Positions 11,915 to 18,468 of a stretch of DNA of 51,644 nt are shown piece after piece (the stretch's first letter is position 1; each line of letters opens with the position of its first letter). The position numbers and the translations under genes were made by a program. This DNA is from a virus. Location: the IMG/VR virus record IMGVR_UViG_3300043410_001664, positions 1 through 51,644 of that record; one strand, written 5' to 3'. The notes under the pieces are model-generated. The model had not been told where the DNA came from. It saw only the letters and a list, made by a program, of their open reading frames with translations, and did not search any database.

Positions 11915-11967
11915 ATGAGCCTAAGCAAATAAATGTGACTAGTATCACAGTGAGCCTTAGCAAATAA
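11915..11967 (+). other. Two mini-cistrons flanking palindrome P10
   Basis: ATGAGCCTAAGCAAATAA (11915-11932) and GTGAGCCTTAGCAAATAA (11950-11967) both read (M)SLSK-stop; they differ only in the start base and a silent third base. The perfect palindrome TGTGACTAGTATCACA (11934-11949) fills the gap. All lie in the leader of the 12034 operon. Confidence 0.5.
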
Positions 11968-12033
11968 GTAGCCAAAATGTCAGTCCCCTATGGTAGGATA
12001 GTCCTATCAGTTAGAAAAAGAAAGGTAGTCAAA

Positions 12034-12249
12034 ATGATTACACTAGATAAAAATACAATTAAGTCCGTTAAGTATGGACATCTCAATTTAGAACAGCGTA
12101 TTCAACTCGCTGCTGAAAAAGTCGCTAATGGCGAGGTAGTATCCTTTAGAGGTGCTAGTGCTGAAACCTATCAAAAGGTTATGCGTCTTGCTAATCGCAT
12201 TAAGCAAGATAGAGAGTTTCCACAGTGTCCTTGTGGAGAGTGCGACTAA
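12034..12249 (+). CDS. Hypothetical with helical core and C-terminal Cys knuckle, 71 aa
   Basis: 71 residues (MITLDKNTIKSVKYGHLNLE...). The ATG at 12034 has AAAGGTAG upstream, unlike an earlier frame start. Helices LEQRIQLAAEKVANGE and ASAETYQKVMRLANRIKQDR look DNA-binding-like; the end CPCGEC is a possible metal knuckle. First gene of the rightward early operon; a small regulator is plausible but not shown. Confidence 0.6.
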   Translation: MITLDKNTIKSVKYGHLNLEQRIQLAAEKVANGEVVSFRGASAETYQKVMRLANRIKQDREFPQCPCGECD

Positions 12250-12359
12250 TGCACCTCTATCTATGCGATGGTTGCGATACACTAGCAACAGTTATCCACG
12301 AGGGTAACACAATAACAATTAACAAATGTAAGTGCCAATCTGAGGAGGCAACTAAATGA
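12249..12359 (+). CDS. Tiny zinc-knuckle protein, 36 aa
   Basis: 36 residues (MHLYLCDGCDTLATVIHEGN...CKCQSEEATK). CDGC and CKC pairs make a minimal zinc-knuckle. ATG overlaps the preceding stop (TAATG) and its TGA overlaps the next ATG, so it is embedded in a coupled operon, which supports it as real. Confidence 0.55.
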   Translation: MHLYLCDGCDTLATVIHEGNTITINKCKCQSEEATK

Positions 12360-12529
12360 AAGTAACAATTACATCTATGCAAGGTAACACTCGCAACATT
12401 GAATTAGAATCTAAACAACAGGTGATAGATTTCATCTCATTATTTCAATCAACACTACACAAGAACCAGCGTGTGAAAATCACTTGCGACTTGATAGGAA
12501 TTGACGGATACCTACAGGGTATCAGTTAA
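12356..12529 (+). CDS. Small protein, paralogue of 10382-10561, 57 aa
   Basis: 57 residues (MKVTITSMQGNTRNIELESK..., VKITCDLIGIDGYLQGIS). Aligns with the 59-residue leftward protein at 10382-10561, sharing the VKI(T/A)CDxxGxxGxLxG end. GAGGAGG ribosome site 10 bases upstream. Last gene before the terminator at 12545-12584. Function unknown. Confidence 0.65.
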   Translation: MKVTITSMQGNTRNIELESKQQVIDFISLFQSTLHKNQRVKITCDLIGIDGYLQGIS

Positions 12530-12544
12530 ACCAAATGGTGTGAG

Positions 12545-12584
12545 TAGTGGGCACAAGGCGATCTATGTGCTCACTATTTTATTT
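12545..12584 (+). terminator. Intrinsic terminator of the rightward early operon
   Basis: TAGTGGGCACA pairs with TGTGCTCACTA (11 pairs, one G-T) around a 10-base loop, then TTTTATTT. Confidence 0.8.
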
Positions 12585-12641
12585 ACATTTTTGTTTTTAA
12601 AGTGTGTATCATGCATCTGGCAAAAATATTCAGATTTGTGG

Positions 12642-12647
12642 TAAAAT
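12642..12647 (+). promoter_or_regulatory. Extended -10 box, leaderless start of 12654
   Basis: TGTGGTAAAAT with the TAAAAT ending 6 bases before the ATG. Confidence 0.6.
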
Positions 12648-12653
12648 GGATTT

Positions 12654-12857
12654 ATGGGAATATTAGATAATTTTGAAGAAGCCTGGGACGATGAGTTCAA
12701 TTTTGAATCTCCAATCTACAAACCAGAAATGGAAAGCCTTGCTTCAAAAATTTTTTCAGATTTGTGTTGTAAGGACTGTGAATTTGAATCTAAACCTATT
12801 CCTGAGACTGACTCTATGGGTAGAGAAAAATTTTGGGAAGATCTAGGAAGGCCCTAG
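12654..12857 (+). CDS. Acidic Cys-containing hypothetical, 67 aa
   Basis: 67 residues (MGILDNFEEAWDDEFNFESP...). Acidic, with CCKDC in the middle and PETDSMGREKFWEDLGRP at the end. No family recognised. The leaderless -10 at 12642 sets the start. Its 3' end overlaps the convergent gene 12843-13274 by 15 bases. Confidence 0.6.
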   Translation: MGILDNFEEAWDDEFNFESPIYKPEMESLASKIFSDLCCKDCEFESKPIPETDSMGREKFWEDLGRP

Positions 12858-13274
12858 GGCAGCATACATTTTTGCACAAAATTCGGGATCACCAAAGAAC
12901 TTATCCTGATTATTCTCTCTATAAGCCATACTAAAACCATTCTTTGTACAGTAGTCCTTATACCACTCTATGACTTCTGGATTAGAGTTTGGACCACAAT
13001 TAGTTAATACAATAAACTTTTGTCCTCTACGTGTAGGCATGATATGAGATATTTCTGGTTTGAAATGATCTGGGATATCAGTGTTTGTTAACCAATGGCA
13101 TTTATAAATTTGGCAGGGATGATGAGGTCTATCCTCATATATCGTACAACCTAAACCAATTTCCACAAAATGGCAGGGTATACCATTTCCAAACTTGTGG
13201 CCATATACACCACCTGATGTATATCCTTCACAACATTTAGTACAAGAGCCACAAGACCTACTTGATATATCCAT
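12843..13274 (-). CDS. YkgJ-like metal-chelating Cys cluster protein
   Basis: 143 residues from the ATG at 13274 (MDISSRSCGSCTKCCEGYTS). The C8-x2-C11-x2-C14-C15 cluster with the later CTIYEDRP, HPCQIYKCHW and CGPN segments matches the YkgJ zinc/iron-chelating family (PF03692-like). Such proteins are thought to bind a metal; substrate is unknown. It is the last gene of a leftward operon with a 2OG-Fe(II) oxygenase-like gene (13459-14142), so iron handling for that enzyme is an attractive inference. No clear ribosome site; the start overlaps the upstream gene by 17 bases. Confidence 0.7.
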   Translation of the reverse strand: MDISSRSCGSCTKCCEGYTSGGVYGHKFGNGIPCHFVEIGLGCTIYEDRPHHPCQIYKCHWLTNTDIPDHFKPEISHIMPTRRGQKFIVLTNCGPNSNPEVIEWYKDYCTKNGFSMAYRENNQDKFFGDPEFCAKMYAALGPS

Positions 13275-13443
13275 TGGCATATAGCAAATCAAATAACATG
13301 CCATTTACATGTTTAAACTCTGGTGTTGATTTTTCAATAAACTCTTCAACCATCTCTGATGGAGCATTCTGTTGTTTGGCCATATCTCGATTAAACTTAA
13401 TAATGGCTTCAGTCATTAACTCAATTGCATTATCTCTATCCAC
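13258..13443 (-). CDS. Small helical hypothetical, GTG start, 61 aa
   Basis: 61 residues. The start codon is GTG with AGAGA 4 bases upstream. Helical (NAIELMTEAIIKFNRDMAKQ, EMVEEFIEK) with a C-terminal FDLLYANGYIK. It sits between the oxygenase-like and the YkgJ-like genes in one transcript. No family known. Confidence 0.55.
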   Translation of the reverse strand: MDRDNAIELMTEAIIKFNRDMAKQQNAPSEMVEEFIEKSTPEFKHVNGMLFDLLYANGYIK

Positions 13444-13458
13444 TTTATCTCTTTTCTG

Positions 13459-14142
13459 TTATTGGCAAGGACCGTTTAGCATTGCAGCCTTAGCACGGCT
13501 ATTCATTAGCAAATCTTTATATTTCTCTGATACATCGTTTGAATGGTCATCTCCATCTAGCCAATGTTCTTCTGGTAGCGGATTTTCATCTAAACTACTG
13601 TGTGTTTGACATAGGATGATATCGTAGTAATCTCCTTCTTGCCAATCATAGTCAGGTCTCCAGTGTGATTGATGTGTACCGCTAAACCAAATACCCTTGT
13701 TTTTTTCCATAGTGAATTTTTGGTCTTCTACATAGAAATCCCAATCAATATTTGTATCTAATTCAACAGTAAACATCAAAGCAACATGTGTTTCCGATCT
13801 ATCTTGGTGTGGCATTAATGTGGGCATCATACCGCTTTCAAGCGTATATCTTGCCCATAGGATGCCTATATGATCTACAGGAGCATTAGCCTCTTTTTCG
13901 AATTTCGCTCGAATTTTATCTTCGACTTCTTGAGATAATCCAGGTAGTGGACCCTGGCGACGTTCGGAAAGGAAAACAACGTTAAATCCGTTATTAGTAT
14001 TTTTCTTAAAGTGTTGCCACTTATCGCCCGAATCTTTAATACCCAATTCCATCGTGTCGTTAATGGTCTTATAAATGGATGCGTACTCTTCTGGCGTAAA
14101 GAAATCCTTTTCTTCACGTGGGGTGGTTGGCTCGATTATCAT
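13459..14142 (-). CDS. 2OG-Fe(II) oxygenase-like protein 1
   Basis: 227 residues. The double-stranded beta-helix signature is visible: H112-x-D114 (MPHQDRSE), distal H160 in FSGTHQSHWRPD and R162 as the likely 2-oxoglutarate contact, followed by YYDIILCQ. Such enzymes hydroxylate protein, nucleic acid or small-molecule substrates using Fe(II) and 2-oxoglutarate. Paralogues at 14466 and 15064 share ARYTLESG/PRYTLESG and the HWR block. The ATG at 14142 lies 7 bases after TATAAT, so leaderless start; a GTG 6 bases upstream is the alternative. Substrate unknown. Confidence 0.75.
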   Translation of the reverse strand: MIIEPTTPREEKDFFTPEEYASIYKTINDTMELGIKDSGDKWQHFKKNTNNGFNVVFLSERRQGPLPGLSQEVEDKIRAKFEKEANAPVDHIGILWARYTLESGMMPTLMPHQDRSETHVALMFTVELDTNIDWDFYVEDQKFTMEKNKGIWFSGTHQSHWRPDYDWQEGDYYDIILCQTHSSLDENPLPEEHWLDGDDHSNDVSEKYKDLLMNSRAKAAMLNGPCQ

Positions 14143-14149
14143 AATCACT

Positions 14150-14169
14150 ATTATACACTATGCTATACT
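14150..14169. promoter_or_regulatory. Divergent -10 boxes
   Basis: Leftward TATAAT (14150-14155) for 14142 and rightward TATACT (14164-14169) for 14194 lie 8 bases apart. Confidence 0.55.
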
Positions 14170-14193
14170 TTTATAGAGTGATAGGAGAGCCAT

Positions 14194-14469
14194 ATGGCGC
14201 TAGAAAAAATGAGTTTCGTAGAAACTAACTGGTACCAAACACAAGAAGGTACCGCTCAAGCAAAAGACTTTATCTTTAAGGATTTTTGCGACTATATCAT
14301 CGTCATCAAGACATTTGCCGATAAGGAAGATTCAAGCAAGTTGATTCGAACCGAAGTTGTACATATCGACTCAAATCACGGTGGCGTAAATCATAAGAAG
14401 ATTTCAGAACTTGATCCACCTCTACTAGAGGCTTTGGATAAGTCTGGATTCCCAGTAGTTAAGGACTAA
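14194..14469 (+). CDS. Hypothetical, 91 aa
   Basis: 91 residues (MALEKMSFVETNWYQTQEGT...). Beta-rich with KDFIFKDFCDYIIVIKTFAD and LIRTEVVHIDSNHGGVNHKK; no family recognised. Good GGAGAG ribosome site and the divergent -10 at 14164 support it. It overlaps the convergent oxygenase-like gene 14466-15083 by 4 bases. Confidence 0.65.
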   Translation: MALEKMSFVETNWYQTQEGTAQAKDFIFKDFCDYIIVIKTFADKEDSSKLIRTEVVHIDSNHGGVNHKKISELDPPLLEALDKSGFPVVKD

Positions 14470-15083
14470 AAGAACTTATTTACATAGAAGTCCGCTTTTT
14501 CTTGCATCTTTGCTCTATGAGCAGAATCTAGAATAAGCGGATTTTCTGTATCTTCATAAACCTGGCATACGATAATGTCGTAATAGTCATCTTCGCTAAA
14601 CTCAATATCTGGTCTCCAATGTATCTGATGACTTCCAGAAAATAGCGCTGCTTGGTTATATTTCAAACTAAACTTTTCTCCTTCTACATAAAGATCCCAC
14701 GGCTTAGTGTGTTTTAACTGAATACTAAGGGTAAATGAAGCAGATACCATACCAACATCATAGTGTGGCCTTAGAGCAGGCTTAGAACCCGATTCAAGGG
14801 TATATCTAGGCATATGATTACCATCTTCTTTTACGTATATTGGAACACGCTTTGCAATTTCATTTAAAATCTTTCTGCGGATAGATTCTTCAAATGGATA
14901 TACACAAGTAATATATCCGCATGATGGATCTGTAAATACATAATCTGTACCGTCGCCATTTTTCTTACCTGGCGCAATTTCAAATCTTGTTTTATAGATA
15001 CTTGCAATTTCCTCTTCAGTAAAAATGTTATCTATAAAAACTGGTTTAAAATTAAAAAACGTATCATGATTGTTTGCTGTCAT
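14466..15083 (-). CDS. 2OG-Fe(II) oxygenase-like protein 2
   Basis: 205 residues. H107-x-D109 (RPHYDVG), distal H155 and R157 in FSGSHQIHWRPD, then DDYYDIIVCQ. Closest to proteins 1 and 3; the N-terminus VFIDNIFTEEEIASIYKT matches the opening of protein 1 (FFTPEEYASIYKT). GGAGG ribosome site before the ATG, which lies inside the end of the upstream paralogue. Expected to be a soluble hydroxylase, substrate unknown. Confidence 0.75.
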   Translation of the reverse strand: MTANNHDTFFNFKPVFIDNIFTEEEIASIYKTRFEIAPGKKNGDGTDYVFTDPSCGYITCVYPFEESIRRKILNEIAKRVPIYVKEDGNHMPRYTLESGSKPALRPHYDVGMVSASFTLSIQLKHTKPWDLYVEGEKFSLKYNQAALFSGSHQIHWRPDIEFSEDDYYDIIVCQVYEDTENPLILDSAHRAKMQEKADFYVNKFF

Positions 15084-15672
15084 CCCAGAACCTCCAATAT
15101 TTATCTCTTTCTATCTGCATTATTTCTTTAAAATTTTCTGGAACTGTATCAGTCTCAGAGTCTTCGAAGGTAAAATGCCCTACTATAATATCATAGTAAT
15201 CGTCATCAGCAAATACAATTTTAGATCTCCAATGAACGTGTGTGCTTCCAGACATAATTATAAAATCATTAGTATTAGTGTCAAATAAGATTTCCTGAAC
15301 CCCTACATCCCATTTCATAGAAGAGTCCAATATGTATGTAAAAGTTAGACCATGAAAAGATCCTGGATTATAATTATCTAAGTGGGGATGTAGTTCTGGG
15401 TTTACACCATTAACCTTTAGATATCTACCAAAAAATAATCCAAGATTTTTAACTTTTCTGTTGAATTGCTTTTCAATTGCTTCAGTAAAAATATCATAAA
15501 GTTCAGGTTCTTCGATATGGTATTGATGTAATCCATTTTTATGAATATCAAAATTTTTAAATTGAGTTTGTAAATTTTTGTTATAAACTGGAATAATGTC
15601 CTTAATAATAGAAACATCCTGATTGTTTAAAAATTGATCAATTTTTACTGGAATAAATTCTGAGTTTTTCAT
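15064..15672 (-). CDS. 2OG-Fe(II) oxygenase-like protein 3
   Basis: 202 residues from the ATG at 15672, which overlaps the TAA of the upstream gene (TAATG); an ATG at 15678 is possible. H97-x-D99 (HPHLDNYNP), distal H147 and R149 in MSGSTHVHWRS, then DDYYDIIVGH. The most divergent of the leftward trio, more lysine- and asparagine-rich. Part of the operon 15872-14466. Confidence 0.72.
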   Translation of the reverse strand: MKNSEFIPVKIDQFLNNQDVSIIKDIIPVYNKNLQTQFKNFDIHKNGLHQYHIEEPELYDIFTEAIEKQFNRKVKNLGLFFGRYLKVNGVNPELHPHLDNYNPGSFHGLTFTYILDSSMKWDVGVQEILFDTNTNDFIIMSGSTHVHWRSKIVFADDDYYDIIVGHFTFEDSETDTVPENFKEIMQIERDKYWRFWDDSKQS

Positions 15673-15872
15673 TACCATTTACCTACTGGACATTTAGCAT
15701 CTTGAAGTGTGCTCTTTAGTTTCATAAAACATCCACATTTCTTACATTTAACAAGTCTTTTATTAAAGAAGTTACATTCATTACATATTGCCAATCTAAA
15801 CTCAATTAGTTCTTTGTCGCTTCTAGGTTTGTTTGGGTCAAAAAGGTCTGTAAATTTAACATCTTGAGTCAT
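15672..15872 (-). CDS. DUF6171-like zinc-ribbon protein A, 66 aa
   Basis: 66 residues. CNEC (about 30-33) and CKKCGCFM (about 43-50) with a terminal KCPVGKW: a compact zinc ribbon of the DUF6171 kind. A paralogue lies at 22105-22314 (CDWC, CKKCGCFM, TCPLGKW). The ATG follows TGGTAAAAT by 5 bases, so leaderless. First gene of the operon with oxygenase-like proteins 3 and 2. Role unknown; a metal or protein-binding adaptor is possible. Confidence 0.75.
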   Translation of the reverse strand: MTQDVKFTDLFDPNKPRSDKELIEFRLAICNECNFFNKRLVKCKKCGCFMKLKSTLQDAKCPVGKW

Positions 15873-15877
15873 ACTTT

Positions 15878-15915
15878 ATTTTACCACAAACTTTTTTAAA
15901 AATATTTGTTATAAT
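15878..15915. promoter_or_regulatory. Divergent leaderless promoters
   Basis: Leftward TAAAAT (15878-15883) with extended TGTGG for 15872 and rightward TATAAT (15910-15915) for 15924, 5 and 8 bases from their ATGs. Confidence 0.6.
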
Positions 15916-15923
15916 TAGTCATT

Positions 15924-16211
15924 ATGAGCACTCAAGACTGGGCAGGTTTTATTTTAACAATACTCTCAATTGGAACAATTATTTTGGGCGGTATCAGATG
16001 GTACATTAAAGTCCAGGTAGATCCAATAAAGGAAGCGGTAGAAGATATCCGTAAAGAAACCAAGACCAATGGTGGATCATCTATGCGTGATGAAATTAAG
16101 CAAATCAAAATAGAACAAGAAAATGCTAGAGAAAAGCGTAGTCAGCAGACAGAAAAAATAGATCATATGTATGATTTATTTGTTGAATATCTTGCTTCTA
16201 ATAAAAAATAA
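15924..16211 (+). CDS. Single-pass membrane protein with coiled-coil tail, 95 aa
   Basis: 95 residues. One membrane segment (FILTILSIGTIILGGIRWYI, about 9-28) with a short N-terminus, then a charged coiled coil (DEIKQIKIEQENAREKRSQQ). This layout fits some phage holins or accessory lysis proteins, and it starts the rightward late block, but no lysis gene adjoins it; the lysozyme lies 7 kb away. Holin is therefore a weak call. Leaderless start. Confidence 0.6.
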   Translation: MSTQDWAGFILTILSIGTIILGGIRWYIKVQVDPIKEAVEDIRKETKTNGGSSMRDEIKQIKIEQENAREKRSQQTEKIDHMYDLFVEYLASNKK

Positions 16212-16481
16212 TTTCTACTATATATAATATATATAATATATAAGATATTAAATTTTAGAGATAGTCTTTCTTTCTTATATATATTTAAGTATACACTATT
16301 CATTTCTTGATGTTTTATAACAAACTATTACAAAACGGACAAAAGGTATTGTAACAATTTGGTAAACTTTTCTGCTTCTTGATCTAAATGTCCTTTTTGT
16401 CCTTTATGATATACTTTATTATAAGATACTCAGGATAGTCTCTCATACCCACCTGTCCTGAGTATCTTTCTAATTTAGTGG
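16212..16481. other. AT-rich gap before the tail-fibre block
   Basis: About 280 bases without a gene. It holds an AT-only run (about 16216-16250), CGGACAAAAGG (16333), TGTCC TTTT TGTCC (about 16389-16402, 9-base period) and the large hairpin at 16424-16467. Confidence 0.5.
16424..16467. terminator. 12-bp perfect hairpin, probable terminator
   Basis: AGATACTCAGGA pairs perfectly with TCCTGAGTATCT around a 20-base pyrimidine-rich loop, followed by TTTCTAATTT. It may end the 15924 transcript; the long unpaired loop also suggests an RNA element. Confidence 0.55.
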
Positions 16482-16487
16482 TATAAT
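16482..16487 (+). promoter_or_regulatory. Extended -10, leaderless start of 16496
   Basis: AGTGGTATAAT; 8 bases to the ATG. Confidence 0.6.
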
Positions 16488-16495
16488 CTAACATT

Positions 16496-16873
16496 ATGAG
16501 TATGTGTGAACCAGAGATTTTTGGTGCTGATCCCGTCAGAATTAAGTGGCATGTTGTCCGTGGAGATACAGCAACACTAAAAATTGAATTTTTGGAAAAT
16601 GATGAAGAGACATATTTTGATATTTCTAATTGGGAATATAAGGCAAGTTCCTACGACCCTAAAGGAGATATTATTGATGAACTTACTGTTATTCCTGGAA
16701 ATGGATATGTAGAAATTAAGGCTACACCAGATATTACAGAATATTGGGGTACTGGATATACAACTCAAGTAGCAGAACTCTCATTTGACTTACAGGTAAC
16801 TATTGAGGATATTATTTGGACACCTGTGATAGGAACAATATCTGTTATTGGCGATATTTCAGGTGGATTATAA
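16496..16873 (+). CDS. Beta-sandwich tail-associated protein 1, 125 aa
   Basis: 125 residues. WHVVRGDTATLKIEF near the start and FDISNW after it match the pattern seen again at 18481 (YYRGDTLEFKV, FDLSDY) and 24565 (WTVVRGDTSGFKV, LNIPDW). These look like a phage adsorption-apparatus beta-sandwich domain similar to the LtfC/Gp6-type family. Each copy is followed by a small partner protein. A structural role in the tail tip or fibre base is inferred. Leaderless start. Confidence 0.65.
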   Translation: MSMCEPEIFGADPVRIKWHVVRGDTATLKIEFLENDEETYFDISNWEYKASSYDPKGDIIDELTVIPGNGYVEIKATPDITEYWGTGYTTQVAELSFDLQVTIEDIIWTPVIGTISVIGDISGGL

Positions 16874-16965
16874 TGGCTGTTATTAGAGTTACATCCCCTA
16901 GACCAGAGTTACCACCAGTAATACGAATTAACTCTAAAACATTTGTAGTAAAAAAGGAGAAATAA
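16873..16965 (+). CDS. Tiny partner protein, 30 aa
   Basis: 30 residues (MAVIRVTSPRPELPPVIRIN...TFVVKKEK), coupled by TAATG on both sides. A related arrangement occurs at 24969-25193, directly after the third beta-sandwich gene. Proline-rich with alternating beta strands; could be a peptide-like clamp in the tail structure. Confidence 0.5.
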   Translation: MAVIRVTSPRPELPPVIRINSKTFVVKKEK

Positions 16966-17246
16966 TGACAGTACATAGAATTACAATTTTAAGTAATAGT
17001 TCTGGAACCAGGCTTACACCAAATGGAATTCATTCTGGGGTCGACTTTACCATTCAAAATGTAAATGAATCCGCATACGTTTATATAGGAGGAGAAGGAG
17101 TTAGCACTTCAGACTATGGTTATAGAATTTCACCAGGTCATGCAATATCTTTCGAACTTCCTGGAAAAGATGCAATGTATGCAATATCAAACATCGATGA
17201 GGCAGAAGTTGCTATTATTGAGGTGGGTCTGGAGTCTGGATCCTAA
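16965..17246 (+). CDS. Tail-associated hypothetical, 93 aa
   Basis: 93 residues, all-beta in pattern: LTPNGIHSGVDFTIQNVNES, YVYIGGEGVSTSDYGYRISP and GHAISFELPGKDAMYAISN. I recall similar small proteins in phage tail-fibre regions. AAAGGAG ribosome site. Likely a small virion or chaperone component; exact role unknown. Confidence 0.65.
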   Translation: MTVHRITILSNSSGTRLTPNGIHSGVDFTIQNVNESAYVYIGGEGVSTSDYGYRISPGHAISFELPGKDAMYAISNIDEAEVAIIEVGLESGS

Positions 17247-17701
17247 TGGCTAGATTTAGTCAAGACTCAGATCTGCTTATTTCTTATTTGGGGACTAAGC
17301 AAACATATAATCCAGGTGGAGGCACAGATGGAACACAGCCCACATTTTCTGGATCTCCAAGATTTTATGGAATATATACACAAATAGGAGATCTCGTTTC
17401 ATTCTCAATTAATGTTGATTTTGCAAATATAACAAATTTTGGAACAGGTCAATATTATCTGACATTGCCATTTAATGTAGAACATGATTTATATTTTAGA
17501 GAAGGTCATTTACACGATGCTAGTAGCAACAAGGGATATGGTATATCTGGTCACGTAGAAGCAGGCTCTGACATTATAAAATTATTCTATACTGCAAGCA
17601 ATGGCCAAGATCATGAGTTTACAAGCACCAGTCCAGTAACTTTGACAAATCAGGATAATTTTCATATTCAGGGAACATACATAGACTCTCCATTCTCTTA
17701 A
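17246..17701 (+). CDS. Beta-rich fibre-tip-like protein, 151 aa
   Basis: 151 residues. GTQPTFSGSPRFYGIYTQIG, VDFANITNFGTGQYYLTLPF and the GHVEAGSDIIKLFYTAS block resemble globular beta domains at the ends of tail fibres. Ser, Thr, Gly and aromatic residues are frequent, as expected of a carbohydrate-binding surface. Coupled to 16965-17246. No family certain. Confidence 0.6.
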   Translation: MARFSQDSDLLISYLGTKQTYNPGGGTDGTQPTFSGSPRFYGIYTQIGDLVSFSINVDFANITNFGTGQYYLTLPFNVEHDLYFREGHLHDASSNKGYGISGHVEAGSDIIKLFYTASNGQDHEFTSTSPVTLTNQDNFHIQGTYIDSPFS

Positions 17702-17719
17702 TTTTTTTTAATATTATGA

Positions 17720-17725
17720 GATAAT
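17720..17725 (+). promoter_or_regulatory. -10 box, leaderless start of 17732
   Basis: GATAAT, 6 bases before the ATG. Confidence 0.5.
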
Positions 17726-17731
17726 ACAGTT

Positions 17732-18463
17732 ATGGCTATTTCTAAATCTATGGATTTTCCTAATTCCCAAAAGATAAGTTATGCAGAACAAGTACAGCAA
17801 AATCAAAACAATAACTCTGTAGAAAATACATTGTCCTTTTTACCAGTTCCTGGACCACAAGGACCTGCTGGTCCACAGGGCGTAAAGGGAGACGCTGGTC
17901 CACAAGGACCTGCTGGAAAAGATGGCAAAGATGGTAAAGACGGTGCAAAAGGCCCAATGGGGCCTGCTGGTAAGTCTTATAGTCCTCCTTATGACCAGGA
18001 GGTTGGATGGGTTTCATATGGAAATCAGAAAGATAAGAACTTTTTTCTTGGTGCTGACAAAGGAGACGATGGTTGGGTGCAGGTATTTATTGATGGACTT
18101 GGGCCTAAAACAAATAAACTTTATTTGCCAAAAAATTCTGTAGAACTTTATAATTCTGAGTTAAGAAAGATTAATTTGAGACAGTTAGCACTTGGTGCAC
18201 AGGTAGATATTACCTATAACTTCTCTCTTACAACATTTTCAAATAATACAGAGGTTTGGGCACGATCTTTTTGTGTGAGCCCAGATCTTTCCCCTACATC
18301 TTTTGTTGCATCTCTAAAATATCAATATGAATATGACTTGTCTACAACCCACAGGGTATTTATTCAGAATGAGCAACAAAGAAATAATGGAATTATCCCT
18401 CAAATCAGAACTGACCTAGATGCCATGGTAAATATGAAATCTATAGTAATTTCAGTATTCTAA
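17732..18463 (+). CDS. Collagen-like tail fibre protein
   Basis: 243 residues. Residues 41-82 are fourteen Gly-X-Y triplets (GPQGPAGPQGVKGDAGPQ and on), a collagen-like triple-helical shaft. Before it is a short Gln/Asn-rich head, after it a beta-rich globular domain. Pro occupies only the X position and Lys occupies Y in GVK and GAK. Such shafts are trimeric and usual in phage fibres. The many oxygenase-like genes nearby make hydroxylation of this shaft a testable idea. Leaderless start. Confidence 0.8.
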   Translation: MAISKSMDFPNSQKISYAEQVQQNQNNNSVENTLSFLPVPGPQGPAGPQGVKGDAGPQGPAGKDGKDGKDGAKGPMGPAGKSYSPPYDQEVGWVSYGNQKDKNFFLGADKGDDGWVQVFIDGLGPKTNKLYLPKNSVELYNSELRKINLRQLALGAQVDITYNFSLTTFSNNTEVWARSFCVSPDLSPTSFVASLKYQYEYDLSTTHRVFIQNEQQRNNGIIPQIRTDLDAMVNMKSIVISVF

Positions 18464-18468
18464 CGTGG

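Larger units (their letters stand above)
11593..12033. promoter_or_regulatory. Divergent control region
   Basis: About 440 bases without a long gene. From left to right: leader hairpins and promoter of 11592 (-10 TAGACT at 11650-11655), a 9-base-period run GGACA TATG GGATA TATG GGAT (11690-11712), palindromes P7 (11712-11727) and P8 (11754-11769) each fused to an inverted DnaA box, GC box copy 8 (11777), TGTCC GAAT TGTCC TATA TGTCC (about 11789-11811), palindrome P9, the rightward promoter, and two mini open frames around palindrome P10. Confidence 0.65.

Noticed and set aside
15924-16211. Firm holin assignment
   Set aside because: One membrane segment and a coiled coil fit, but it is far from the lysozyme and has no further support, so it was kept as a membrane protein.
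16212-16481. tRNA gene in the AT-rich gap
   Set aside because: No cloverleaf, no T-loop GTTCRA-like sequence; only one simple hairpin.
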